A DNA stretch of 64,000 bases, from contig KV918896.1 in NCBI GenBank assembly GCA_002049455.2, positions 1 to 64,000 of the forward strand, read 5' to 3'. A program made the position numbers and the translations under genes. Within the stretch, counting starts at the first letter, position 1, and the number at the start of each line of letters is the position of its first letter. The notes under the pieces were generated by a model. It saw only the letters and a program-made list of their open reading frames with translations, was not told the DNA's origin and searched no databases. This stretch comes from Porphyra umbilicalis. Its lineage: Eukaryota > Rhodophyta > Bangiophyceae > Bangiales > Bangiaceae. Shown here piece by piece: positions 20,543-31,953 of this stretch.

Positions 20543-21577
20543 TTATTCTACAAGGATCGATGCTAGGACCTTGTCGACACGATCAAATTGGCCAATTACT
20601 TCGCGGCGCGTGATGAAGCTTGCCGCCCGGGCCTGTAACAAGTGCGGATCGTCGAGCAAATCCGGTCGCACATAAACCAGGTTTCGGATAATCACCTTCA
20701 GGTCGTTGAAAACACCTTCGATCGGCTGCAGGTCCGGGCTGTAGGCAGGAAGACGCAAAAACGGTACGCCGTTGTTGCCCAGGAAGGTGTCGCTCATGAC
20801 ATTGTGTATGGGCGCGTTGTCAAACATGACCACGCAGTTGGACGGCTGTAGATGCCACGGCCGCCCAGGCACGTACACACCGAGCTTCGGCATCAGGAGA
20901 TGCAGAAAAAGACGCCAGTCCGCCGCCTTCAGCCCCCCATCGCGCACAACCACGGACTGGAAGCCGAGGATGCTCCCGTCAGACGAAACCGCCATCTTCG
21001 TGCTGGTCCTGGGCACAGACCGTGGATCACGGCCACGCTCCCGGGATCGCTCTTGGGCCAGTGCCCGTCCGTACCGGCGGAAAACGTCACCGCCATCCGT
21101 GTGCGTCTCGTCGACTGATACGATGCGCCTCCGAGGGATTCTCGCACGAGCAACGGCGTGGGCCCTTCGAACGGCGTCCAGCGACTCGCGAAAAAGCCGC
21201 AGGACGACCTTTCGCGTGAAACCCAGCCGTCGCATGTGGAGGTCGACTGTGCTGCGTGAGCATCGCAGACCCACAAATTCCCCGCTGGGGTGGTCGCGCA
21301 TCGCAGCGAGCATCGCCGCGTGCTCGCGCAGGAGCGCCCGGGGGTTCTCCCAAACAAGAGTGATGAGTGCTAACATTAGGCGGTCATCGAACCAACAGCT
21401 CGTCGTGTGGAGGTTTCGGTGAACGAGGTCGCGCCAGGGGGATCCCTGGGCGCGATAGTACGCCGCCCACCGTTTGAGGGTGGACTGCTTGACGCCGACG
21501 TTCTCGTAGATGACGTGTCGGGATACGCCATTGCGGAGCATGGCGAGAGCGACAAACCTCACTTCAATACTGTACAT
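20543..21577 (-). CDS. Tc1/IS630-like DDE transposase
   Basis: 344-residue transposase from the ATG at 21577; the frame is open 63 nt further upstream but without better support. An N-terminal helix-turn-helix (G-V-S-R-H-V-I-Y-E-N-V-G-V-K-Q) would bind the element ends. The catalytic triad of the IS630/Tc1-mariner DDE domain is visible: D in V-S-V-D-E-T-H-T, D in M-F-D-N-A-P-I-H, and E in P-D-L-Q-P-I-E-G-V-F, with 33 residues between the second D and E. The family cuts and pastes DNA at TA dinucleotides. No stop or frameshift interrupts the frame. Terminal inverted repeats were not identified. A 77-bp satellite abuts the 5' end of the gene, which may have overwritten one element end. Confidence 0.9.
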   Translation of the reverse strand: MYSIEVRFVALAMLRNGVSRHVIYENVGVKQSTLKRWAAYYRAQGSPWRDLVHRNLHTTSCWFDDRLMLALITLVWENPRALLREHAAMLAAMRDHPSGEFVGLRCSRSTVDLHMRRLGFTRKVVLRLFRESLDAVRRAHAVARARIPRRRIVSVDETHTDGGDVFRRYGRALAQERSRERGRDPRSVPRTSTKMAVSSDGSILGFQSVVVRDGGLKAADWRLFLHLLMPKLGVYVPGRPWHLQPSNCVVMFDNAPIHNVMSDTFLGNNGVPFLRLPAYSPDLQPIEGVFNDLKVIIRNLVYVRPDLLDDPHLLQARAASFITRREVIGQFDRVDKVLASILVE

Positions 21578-21604
21578 GCTCGCTCGGGTCCACAGCGGAC
21601 TCTC

Positions 21605-23085
21605 CTCCACCCGACCGCCGACCGCACAACTTGCGCCCAACCGACAACGACACTAGCAGCACCGCCGCGTGCGCGCCGCACCCGCGGCCGACCGACGACC
21701 ACGCCACTTGCGCCGAAGCGACAACGACACGAGCAGCACCGCCGTGTGCGCGCCGCACCCGCGGCCGACCGAAGACGACACGACACGCGCCCAAACGACC
21801 ACGACACGAGCAGCACCGCCGCCTGCGCGCTGCACCCGCGGCCGACCGAAGACAACGCCCCTTGCCCCCCGACGACAACGACACGAGCAGTAGTGCCGCG
21901 TGCGCGCCGCACCCTCGGCGGACCGACGACCGCACGACTCGCGCGTCCACGACGACGCCACTGCCGCGTCCGGTCTCACTCAACCACTTGACCGCCTGCC
22001 GCACCGACCCCCCCACTTGCGCCCAAGCGACAACAACACGAGCAGCACTGCCGCCTGCGCGCCGCACCCGCGGCCGACCGACGACCACGCCACTTGCCCC
22101 CCGACGACAACGACACAAGTAGTTGCGCCATGTGCGCGCCGCACCCGCGGCGGACCGACGACCGCACGACTCGCGCGTCCACGACGACGCCACTGCCGCG
22201 TCCGGTCTCTCCAAACCACTTGACCGCCTGCCGCACCGACCCCCCTACTTGCGCCCAAGAGACAACGACACGTGCAGCAGCGCCGCCTGCGCGCCGCACC
22301 CGCGGCCGAGCAACGACCAAGCCACTTGCCCCCCGAAGTCAACGACACAAGAACTTGCGCCGTGTGCGCGCCGCACAAGCGGCCGACCGAAGACCACACG
22401 ACTCGCGCCCAAACGACAACGACACGAGCAGCACCGCTGCGTGCACGCCGCACCCGCGGCCGACCGACGACCACGCCACTTGCCCCCCGAAGTCAACGAC
22501 ACAAGTGGTTGCGCCGTGTGCGCGCCGTACCCGCGGCCGACTCAAGACCACACGACTCGCGCCCAAACGACAACGACACGAGCAGCACCGCCGCGTGCAC
22601 GCTGCACCCGCGGCCGCCCGACGACCACGCCACTTTCTCCCCGTCGACAACGACAAGAACAGCAGCGCCGCTTGCGCGCCGCGCCCGCGGCCGAGCAACG
22701 ACCAAGCCACTTGCCCCCCGAAGTCAACGACACAAGCAGTTGCGCCGTGTGCGCGCCGCACCAGCGGACGACCGAAGACCACACGACTCGCGCCCAAACG
22801 ACAACGACACGAGCAGCACCGCCGCGTGCACGCCGCACCCGCGGCCGAGCAACGACCACGCCACTTGCCCCCCGAAGTCAACGACACAAGTAGTTGCGCC
22901 GTGTGCGCGCCGCACCCGCGGCCGACTGAAGACCACACGACTCGCGCCCAAACGACAACGACACGAGCAGCCCCGCCGCGTGCACGCCGCACCCGCGGCC
23001 GACCGAAGACCACGCCACTTGCCCCCCGACGACAACGACACGAGCAGTAGCGCCGTGTGCGTGCCGCACCCGCGGCCGACCGCCG
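21605..23085 (+). repeat. 77-bp tandem satellite, about 19 copies
   Basis: GC-rich units with anchors GCCGCACCCGCGGCC and ACGACACGAGCAGCACCGCC recur about every 77 bp (21675, 21752, 21829, 21906). Some units contain the variant CCCCGAAGTCAACGACACAA, so at least two unit types alternate. All long frames in the region, in every frame, are repeat translations. Confidence 0.93.
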
Positions 23086-24410
23086 ACCGCATGACTCGCG
23101 CGTCCACGACGACGCCACCGCCGCGTCGGGTCTCTCCCAACCTCTTGACCGCCTGCCGCACCGACACCGCTACACGACAGACGTCGCCCGTCCACTCGAA
23201 CGCCTGCCGCCAAGAATCCGCAATGCGACAGACGCCGCGCAACCAGTGCCGTGAACGCAGCCCCCAAAAAGACTTGACCGCACCCAGCGCCTCGTCCGCG
23301 ACGCAACAGACACCGCGCGACCGCGGACGCGCACACCCTCCCGCACGCGGCGTCGCGTGCGCGCGGAAAAGGACGCCGCGCGACGACCACCGCGTCCGCC
23401 CCCGCCGATTCACGTGACCGCACGCGGCGCGACGACCGCGCGGCGGCAAACGCCGCACGACAATCGAGGCGCCCGGCCCCCCCCGACGACTCGAGCTCAC
23501 GCGGCGGGGCGTCCGCGCCTTAACAGATGCCGCGCAACCACTTCCGCGTCCGCCCCCGACGAACCACGTGACCGCACGTCCTGCTGCCTCGTCTGCAGCG
23601 GCACCACCCGACGACCGCCACCCGACGACGACAGAGAGAGCCGCCCGCGACAACGTCGTGCCCGCCAGGAGCACTGCCGCTGCGCTGCCTCGTTGCCGCC
23701 CATAAAGGGGCCGGCCCGCCCCCCACTAACTGCGACGACGACAGGCCTAACAGCATCCGCCCGACGACGTGCCCGCCCACGAAGGCGTGGCTGCACTGCC
23801 AATGCCGCCTCACGACAACCGGCAGGCCCGCCCCCCGCCGACGACGTACCCGCCCAAAGCGCCTCGGCTGCGGCGCCACCACCACCGCCGGACGATGACC
23901 CGAGCCTGTCAACTGCCAAGGACGTGTCCGCAACCTTGCACCGCTGCCGGCGACGGGTCCGAGGCGTTGGGGCTGGGCTACGCCGCAACGAACACCGCCC
24001 GATGACGACGCGACGCCGCCCCTAGTGTCCCGCCTGGCACGTCTGCCGACCGCGTTGATACGATTGGAGGAAGGGGGAACAAGGGCAACATGCCGACGAT
24101 CGGCGAGGGGGGGGATACCAGACTCGAGGGTGGCCGTGATGCAAAACAGCTGGCTGATGGAAAACTCCAGCTCGCTGGCCTTGCATTTTTCTGCGGTCGG
24201 CTGCTTATCTCAATAGAGGTCTCAGTAGAGGCAACCGTGAATGGTCTGTGCACCCGAGATGCTTGGAAAATACTACCGGTCCACAAACGCGCTCATACCA
24301 TTGGCTGCTGATGCCACACGTTTGCTGACAGCACGTTTCCCGGCATGTGTCGCCGGCAAAAGGAGGGGGTCCATTTTTCGCGGAAGTGCCATATACAACT
24401 ACAATATATA
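23086..24410. other. Degenerate continuation of satellite, then unique DNA
   Basis: To about 24010 the sequence keeps the same composition and short motifs (GACGAC, CCGCGC) but loses a clear period. From about 24020 to 24410 it is of normal composition and ends in an AT-rich tract (ACAATATATA) that is the target of the next LTR element. No gene. Confidence 0.5.
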
Positions 24411-24883
24411 TGTAGTACTACGCCAGAGGCGTTGTACTCGTGGCTGTGGGCGCTGGTGGTCGGAAGCCGGGTGGTCGGTGGTGTGTCGCCTTTGTTGCGT
24501 GCCACTGCGGCGTGTGAGCGCCTGCGGCGCACGTGTCTGGGTGAGCTCGTCCGATTGTCCGGTGCTGACAGCGGGGAGTGTCAATCCAGATTGGGTAGTG
24601 TCATGCATTGGAGGGAATTATCTGCATCGTAGGTATTTGGCAGCGCGGGACCGGGCCAACTAGTGGCCCCGGTCCCCGCGCAGCGGTTTCCGCCCTTTAA
24701 GGACGAAGGGCGACGACGGTGGGAGGCGCCGTCGTCGCCGGCAAGTAAACCGTGCCTGTTTGTCTTGGCGTTTCGGTCGGCCTGACTTCCTGGACCTCGA
24801 GTCCCATAGCGAGTGACGCACGAGCGGCTAGGACGGCCGGTACTTCCCTCCTCTCCGAGGTGATCGCGATTCATTGTACTACA
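24411..24883 (+). repeat. 5' LTR of LARD-like element
   Basis: 473 bp, TGTAGTAC...GTACTACA. Contains a strong hairpin with an 11-bp stem (GGCGACGACGG at 24709-24719 pairing with 24729-24739). Confidence 0.9.
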
Positions 24884-24905
24884 TTTGGCGCTCCGGGTGA
24901 GACTC
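24884..24905 (+). promoter_or_regulatory. Putative primer-binding site
   Basis: TGGCGCTCCGGGTGAG begins 2 bases after the LTR end; TGG matches the CCA end of a tRNA. The donor tRNA was not identified. Confidence 0.6.
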
Positions 24906-26384
24906 TGGCATTGCTAGCGCGGTGCCGGGGACGAGCCATGTTGGTGCATCGATCGCGTGACCCTAGAGGGGTTGTCTTGGGTGCGGATTTGACGGTCGAG
25001 CGAGGACGTCCCGAGGGACCGTGCTTCCTGTTGTCTTTTTGGATTGCGGATCTTCCTCTCCTTCCCCGCTCAACGATGTCGCGTGGTAGATCGACATGCC
25101 TGGCAAGCATCAAGAGCAACCACGCCATCGGCGGGAGACGACGGCACGCTGGCGCGGCCAACCCGGGACCCGGGTCTTCGGCAGAGGGTCGGCCCCGGCC
25201 TGGCGGCGGTGGTACGGTGGTAGGTGAGTTGGACTCCCTACCCGAGGACCCCGGCCACACGCCGACCAACGGGACTCGTCCCCCCATCATCCGGAACGGG
25301 TGGCTGCGGGCACGGTGTCCCGCGATGGCCGCCAGGGGGCCTCCAACCAACCCCTGGAATCAAGGCTCGCCGGGCTATGGGACGTTGGCCACTTCCCATT
25401 GGGATCCGGGTGACGTCAAGCGGTGCTTGGCCGGTGAGCTGTGTCGGTTGTGGCGATGGATCTGACATGTTCATCCCGACCGCGCTGCGGTACGATTGAG
25501 ATGGCGTCCTCGGCGCTGGGCTACGATACTGTGCCGGATTGGCGACCCGGACGGCGGCGGTGCTCAGCGTTGGAGCGCTCTCCCGGGAATTCCCGGCGGG
25601 GTAATCGACGGAGGAGCGTGAGGCGGATGAAGACCAAGATTATTGGCGGGGTCGTCACCATTGGTGTCTTCCCCCGGCGTCGCCGGAACTGTGGGTGGGG
25701 CTTTGCTCGTGGCAGCCCACCCCGGTGATGACGCCCTGTCAAGCATCTCGGAGAACATCCGGCCCCACGCGGGGTACTTCGGCAGACAGCGCTACTAAGT
25801 TGCTACAAGGACCGGGAAAGATAAGACGCGACTAGTATCGCGCAACGCGAGATAGAGAGGAAGCAGTTAATGGGGCGAGCGCAAGACACAAGAGTGGCCG
25901 CTGCGATAACGACGACGAGCCGTCGGGAACCTCGAAACCGACGGCGATGACGGCGCGTCGGCGGCATCGACGACTGAGTCGCTGACGGCGACCGATCCAG
26001 GGCGTCGTCGACGCGATCGGATTTGGCGGCGCGGCGGGCGGACATCGGCGTCGCCGTCCTCTTCCCCCAACCCGAGATCGAGCCGATGGATCCGGCACCG
26101 CCGGCACGCCTAGTAACGAGCCGTCCCTCTGGGGCGGGCGCTGATGGGTGACCAGCGCCCCGCCCCGGAGGGGGAGGGCCAGCTCGGAGCGATGCATGCG
26201 CGCGGCGGCAATGCCGCGACGGTCGGCTACAATGCGAAGGGGACGGGGGGCGACGCCCATGACGGTCGTCCACACACTCGCTTGGTCCGCCCTGCGCCGT
26301 GGGACGGAGACTGAGTCGGGGCGGCGTCGACGCGACCAGATGTGGTGAAACCACGGTCGACCCAGCGGCACAGGACCGCGCCCT

Positions 26385-28455
26385 CAAGAAAGAAGCGACA
26401 CCCTCGCGGCGGGTGCGCGCAGCGCGTCTTCGTCTTCCCCCGTCGTCGTCGTCGGCGGGCGCGGTGACGCGGACGGGGGGAGGTCTTCCCGTCGTCCGAT
26501 TCGCGGTGCGACGACGGCGGCGCGGGCTCCGCGAGGCACGCTTCCCCCCTGGCGTAGGGGGAAGTCGGGGGCAGCAACGCCCTCGGCGTGGGGGCGCGCC
26601 GCCCCTGGCGGGCGGCGGCGGCGGCGGCAACGACGGGGTGCTTCCGCCGGCGCGGCGCTGGGGCGCGGCGGCTCCGTTGCAAGATTTTCGGTCCTCTGCG
26701 GCGGCGCCGCCGGATCAAGCGCGGCCCAATCAGCGGCCGTCTTGCCGACGGCGCGCGACGCGCGTGTTCGTCTGCCCCCGTCGTCGTCGGCGGGCGCGGT
26801 GACACCGACGGGGGGAGGTCTTCCCGTCGTCCGATTCGCGGTGCGACGACGGCGGCGCGGGCTCCGCGAGGCACGCTTCCCCCTGGCGTAGGGGGAAGTC
26901 GGGGGCAGCAACGCCCTCGGCGTGGGGGCGCGCCGCCCCTGGCGGGCGGCGGCGTCGGCGGCAACGACGGGGTGCTTCCGCCGGCGCGGCGCTGGGGCGC
27001 GGCGGCGCCGTTGCAAGATTTTCGGTCCTCTGCGGCGGCGCCGCCGGATCAAGCGCGGCCCAATCAGCGGCCGTCTTGCCGACGGCGTGCGACGCGCGTC
27101 TTCGTCTGCCCCCGTCGTCGTCGGCGGGCGCGGTGACGCCGACGGGGGGAGGTCTTCCCGTCGTCCGATTCGCGGTGCGACGACGGCGGCGCGGGCTCCG
27201 CGAGGCACGCTTCCCCCCTGGCGTAGGGGGAAGTCGGGGGCAGCAACGCCCTCGGCGTGGGGGCGCGCCGCCCCTGGCGGGCGGCGGCGGCGGCGGCAAC
27301 GACGGGGTGCTTCCGCCGGCGCGGCGCTGGGGCGCGGCGGCGCCGTTGCAAGATTTTCGGTCCTCTGCGGCGGCGCCGCCGGATCAAGCGCGGCCCAATC
27401 AGCGGCCGTCTTGCCGACGGCGCGCGACGCGCGTGTGCGTCTGCCCCCGTCGTCGTCGGCGGGCGCGGTGACACCGACGGGGGGAGGTCTTCCCGTCGTC
27501 CGATTCGCGGTGCGACGACGGCGGCGCGGGCTCCGCGAGGCACGCTTCCCCCCTGGCGTAGGGGGAAGTCGGGGGCAGCAACGCCCTCGGCGTGGGGGCG
27601 CGCCGCCCCTGGCGGGCGGCGGCGGCGGCGGCAACGACGGGGTGCTCCCGCCGGCGCGGCGCTGGGGCGCGGCGGCGCCGTTGCAAGATTTTCGGTCCTC
27701 TGCGGCGGCGCCGCCGGATCAAGCGCGGCCCAATCAGCGGCCGTCTTGCCGACGGCGCGCGACGCGCGTCTTCGTCTGCCCCCGTCCTCGTCGGCGGGCG
27801 CGGCCACGCCGACGGGGGGAGGTCTTCCCGTCGTCCGATTCGCGGTGCGACGACGGCGGCGCGGGCTCCGCGAGGCACGCTTCCCCCGTGGCGTAGGGGG
27901 AAGTCGGGGGCAGCAGCGCCCTCGGCGTGGGGGCGCGCCGCCCCTGGCGGGCGGCGGCGGCGGCGGCAACGACGGGGTGCTTCCGCCGGCGCGGCGCTGG
28001 GGCGCGGCGGCGCCGTTGCAAGATTTTCGGTCCTCTGCGGCGGCGCCGCCGGATCAAGCGCGGCCCAATCAGCGGCCGTCTTGCCGACGGCGCGCGACGC
28101 GCGTCTTCGTCTGCCCCCGTCGTTGTCGCCGGGCGCGGCCACGCCGACGGGGGGAGGTCTTCCCGTCGTCCGATTCGCGGTGCGACGACGGCGGCGCGGG
28201 CTCCGCGAGGCACGCTTCCCCCCTGGCGTAGGGGGAAGTCGGGGGCAGCAACGCCCTCGGCGTGGGGGCGCGCCGCCCCTGGCGGGCGGCGGCGGCGGCG
28301 GCAACGACGGGGTGCTTCCGCCGGCGCGGCGCTGGGGCGCGGCGGCGCCGTTGCAAGATTTTCGGTCCTCTGCGGCGGCGCCGCCGGATCAAGCGCGGCC
28401 CAATCAGCGGCCGTCTTGCCGACGGCGCGCGACGCGCGTCTTCGTCTGCCCCCGT
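26385..28455 (+). repeat. 335-bp tandem repeat array inside LARD-like element
   Basis: About 6.2 near-identical units. The anchor GTGGGGGCGCGCCGCCCCTG recurs at about 26590, 26924, 27259, 27594, 27929 and 28264 (334-335 bp spacing). Each unit contains CAAGATTTTCGGTCCTCTGC and a TCAAGCGCGGCCCAATCAGC segment. Open frames of 190-440 codons on both strands are repeat-derived. Confidence 0.97.
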
Positions 28456-28686
28456 CGCCGTGGGTGGGCGATGTTCACCTATCTCGCCGGGGGCCTTCCT
28501 GTTGTTGGTTTCGGATGCCGTTGGCCGGGTCGGGTGCGTGACGGCATGGCCGTCCCTTCTGGGCTAGGGGGATCTGGGAGGCCACCCCGACTTCGGCGGT
28601 TCTCCTGTTCTCCTGTCTTGCGCGTCGATGCGCTGTCGACGGTCTCCGTCGTGCGGCGAGGACGCCGCAGTCTCAGATGGGGGAGA

Positions 28687-29159
28687 TGTAGTACTACGCC
28701 AGAGGCGTTGTACTCGTGGCTGTGGGCGCTGGTGGTCGGAAGCCGGGTGGTCGGTGGTGTGTCGCCTTTGTTGCGTGCCACTGCGGCGTGTGAGCGCCTG
28801 CGGCGCACGTGTCTGGGTGAGCTCGTCCGATTGTCCGGTGCTGACAGCGGGGCGTGTCAATCCAGATTGGGTAGTGTCATGCATTGGAGGGAATTATCTG
28901 CATCGTAGGTATTTGGCAGCGCGGGACCGGGCCAACTAGTGGCTCCGTTCCCCGCGCAGCGGTTTCCGCCCTTTAAGGACGAAGGGCGACGACGGTGGGA
29001 GGCGCCGTCGTCGCCGGCAAGTAAACCGTGCCTGTTTGTCTTGGCGTTTCGGTCGGCCTGACTTCCTGGACCTCGAGTCCCATAGCGAGTGACGCACGAG
29101 CGGCTAGGACGGCCGGTACTTCCCTCCTCTCCGAGGTGATCGCGATTCATTGTACTACA
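28687..29159 (+). repeat. 3' LTR of LARD-like element
   Basis: 473 bp, same ends as the 5' LTR. Preceded by polypurine GGGGGAGA at 28679-28686. Confidence 0.9.
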
Positions 29160-29843
29160 ATATATATATTTGTCAGTTGATCGGCTGATGCGGGACGGCA
29201 TTTGTCGTCCGAAGCAGCCATGCCTCGTCAAGCTGCCAGGCCCATCCACTGTACGTGAACGATGCCACGACTGCCTGACCATCCAAAGGGTCCTGTATCC
29301 ACCCAACGCACGCCGACACCGCTACCGCCCCTCGCCTCCACTTCACCGACCCCTCCATTGCAACCGTGTCGCGCACCCACACACCACACGACGACCCCTC
29401 CCGCCCAACAGATAGCATGCAATCGCGGCTTGCCGTCAACAGCCGCCCCCGACCCCAACGAGCACCGCCCTGTTCGAGCGCACGCTTGGCCCGGATCCCC
29501 GTGCTCGAAAAACGCACACACAAATACAAGACACACACCCATGACCGCCGCCCCTCTCCCAGCACTCCAACGACAAAGCGCCGCCCAAGGGCGGCGCGCG
29601 ACTCGTCCCCCCAGCAAACACAAACAAACACGATACACATATCCATGACCGCCGCTCCACCTCCCACACATGCGACGCCACCGCACCGTCCCCCGGCATC
29701 GCACCGTCCCCCGGAACACACATCGCAAGGATACTGCCCGCCGCGCACACAGACGCGCGTCTCGTCTCTCCAACATGCCCACAGCCCCACCGTGCGGGCC
29801 GGGCTGACCGCGCACAGAGCTGCGCGGCAGCGGTCGTCAGAAC
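29160..29843. other. Intergenic, no gene assigned
   Basis: Starts with the AT-rich target site of the LTR element. A CCATGACCGCCGC-containing segment occurs twice about 105 bp apart (near 29538 and 29644). The minus-strand frames here are Cys/Val/Gly-rich without motifs. Confidence 0.35.
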
Positions 29844-31953
29844 TTACGGAGTCGTGTTGACACCCGCCGGCTGCGGCTCGTCGTCGTCTCCCTCCTCTGC
29901 CTCCTCACCCAGAGCGCCACGCCCCCCAGCAGACATGCCGCCCGCAGGTACTGGCTCTGTCGCACCAGCACCCGCCCCAACAGGCCAGCCGTCACCGCTC
30001 AACCACTCATCCGGGTCCGTGTGGTCCGCATCGTTGTGAAGCAAGTCGTCCAACGTCGACGCGCGGGGCGCCTGCTCGCGGCGCCGCTGCTCCAATATGA
30101 CTGCGGCAATGGCGCAGTGACGCTGAGCAGCACGCCGTGCACGGCGCTGCTCATGGCGGAACGCGAGCTGGCGTTCCGCACGCTCCTGTGCCATGCGCGC
30201 GCGCGTGACGGGATCGTAGCCATGAAGGTCACGCATGCGGCGGCTGACGTCCATGATGACGTCGTTGGGGAAGTCTGCCACCTCGGAAAGGCTGTTGGCC
30301 GGGGGCTCCATCAGCTTAAGCCCGTCATGGACCCCGCCGTCGGCCGGCGCGTATTGCTGGATGAGTTTCCACTCGGCCGCCCACATCTTGCGGTGACCGT
30401 CATCGGCGTTTCCCGACCGACCATACACGGCGGGAAGGTTGCGCAGGTTACCTCGAAGGAACGAGCGTACCTGTGAGCAGCAATGAAGAGAAAAACTCAA
30501 CGGCGTAACTTACAACAGCGGAGAGGAGAAATTCCAGGTCAGAATGTGCCCCCGACCCACCTCGGCCCTCGACCCCCGCCGACCACACAGCCCCCGCCGA
30601 CCACACAGCCATCACACCAGCATCTACCTGAGCTCACCATCTAGTGACCCGCTCCTTCACCGCACTCAAGACACCACCAGCACAGAAAAATATGACACAA
30701 CGTACCGCTAGATGGAAGAAGGCCGCATGAGGGACGGAAAGGTGCCAGAAGTCGGCCGGGTTCTCCGGCGTCCCCTTGACGAACCAGCCGGTCTTCTCAG
30801 CCAGATCCTTGTCGACTGCCGCAAGCCCTACGATGAAGGCGCGCTTGCCATTGGTTGCGCGCCAGAAGCGGTCGTGCTCCAGCTGCTCGACGATACCGTC
30901 CACTGTGAATGCAGGTGTACCGGCCGCGGTCATCTCGCCGAGGGCGCCCAGCAGGATCATTTCCTTCACCCAAGCCTCGACAAAGACCTTCTTGCAATGC
31001 GCGCGCTGGTGGGCCAGGGGACGGCGGAAGTACTTGAGCATCCGCTGAGCGGAGCGGCCACTGGGGTTGGCGGCAGTGACGGCAGCGCGGAAAAGGAACG
31101 TACGCATGACCTTGGCCGACGCCGCGTCCATACCAATGCCAAAAAAGGCGCTGCTCATTTGCACAAGGTGCTCACAGGAAGCCGGCGCCGCGTCGTAAAC
31201 GTACTTACCGTCGGTGGAGGCACACAAGCGGGTGACGTGCTCGGCCATGTACACGTCCTTGAGCTCCGCCGACCACGGGGCCAGCTCAATGTGCGGCGGC
31301 GCATTAGCACCGAGAGGACTGGGCACAACACCGGCAGGACCCGCACGGCCGCCGCTACCCGTACCACCGACTGCTTCATCGCGCGCACCGCCACCGAGAC
31401 CATCACCATCAGCCACGTCAGGCATCTCCAGCTTCTCCAAGATAGAGGCCATGCCGAGCGAGACGGCCTGGTTGGACGTCTTGACCCGCTCCGAGCGCTC
31501 TGCCACGTCCGCCATCTGGTCTTGCACTTGCGCGAGCAGGCCGCGCATGCCGCGCGCTTCCGCCCGGAGCAGCGTCATCTCTTTCTTGTTCTGCTCTGCG
31601 AGTTTCGCCAACTGGAGCACCCCCTTCTCGACACGCTTGGAGCTTGTGACAATGCCGCGCAGCTGAGTCTTCGGGACACGGCGGGAGGCGGCGCCGCTGA
31701 TGTTGTCGTCGCTGGGGTCGACCACCTCGACGTCCGAGTCATCCGGTATGACCACGAGCGAGTTGGCCCCAGCCGCCGCGGGCTCGTCGGCGTCAGAGAC
31801 GTCGATGACCGCCATCTCCTTGCGGACCGCAGGCCCCTTGCCCTTTCCGTGGCGCTTGTGGTCGCTGCTTCCAAACGCCGCCGCACGCTCCAGACGCCGC
31901 TTGGAACCGACCGGCGGCTTGGGAGCCGTGGGGGCAGCGGGCAGCCGCTCCAC
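29844..31953 (-). CDS. Unknown two-exon gene, coiled-coil N-terminal region
   Basis: Exon A is 31953-30706 and exon B 30470-29844, joined in phase 0 across a 235-nt intron with GTACGT donor (30705) and CTCACAG acceptor (30471). The product is at least 624 residues. It has a basic N terminus (K-R-H-G-K-G-K-G), an acidic D-D-S-D-V-E-V-V-D segment and a likely coiled coil (about residues 95-150, heptad-rich K/E/L). A conserved-looking helical domain follows (S-S-A-F-F-G-I-G-M-D-A), then an Arg/Ala/Gln-rich charged helix and an acidic tail. The first codon of this frame is GTG and no in-frame ATG follows a TGA upstream, so an earlier exon or the internal ATG near residue 46 may be the start. No family is recognised; accessory ORF of a transposon or a lineage-specific nuclear protein are both possible. 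Confidence 0.65.

Larger units (their letters stand above)
24411..29159 (+). mobile_element. Non-autonomous LTR retrotransposon (LARD-like)
   Basis: Two 473-bp direct repeats bound a 3.8-kb interior. The repeats begin TGTAGTAC and end GTACTACA (TG...CA with an 8-bp inverted end). The 5-bp flank ATATA is repeated at both sides (24406-24410 and 29160-29164). A TGGCGCTCCGGG primer-site-like sequence follows the 5' LTR and a GGGGGAGA polypurine tract precedes the 3' LTR. The interior lacks gag, protease, integrase or RT motifs in any frame and is largely filled by 335-bp tandem repeats. The LTRs differ at 3 positions, so insertion is recent and must have used enzymes from elsewhere. Orientation is inferred from primer site and polypurine tract. 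Confidence 0.85.

Noticed and set aside
21605-23417. Long Arg/Pro/Thr-rich frames and a CRISPR-like look of spaced repeats
   Set aside because: Units are contiguous 77-bp tandem repeats without variable spacers, and the window is eukaryotic. Open frames reflect the repeat composition.
24752-25465. 237-codon frame running from the LARD-like LTR into the interior, considered as gag
   Set aside because: No zinc knuckle, no capsid-like helices, no protease motif, and it starts inside the LTR without a convincing initiator.
26384-28908. Frames of 180-440 codons in the 335-bp array
   Set aside because: Identical peptide blocks recur every 335 bp in shifting frames on both strands; satellite translation.
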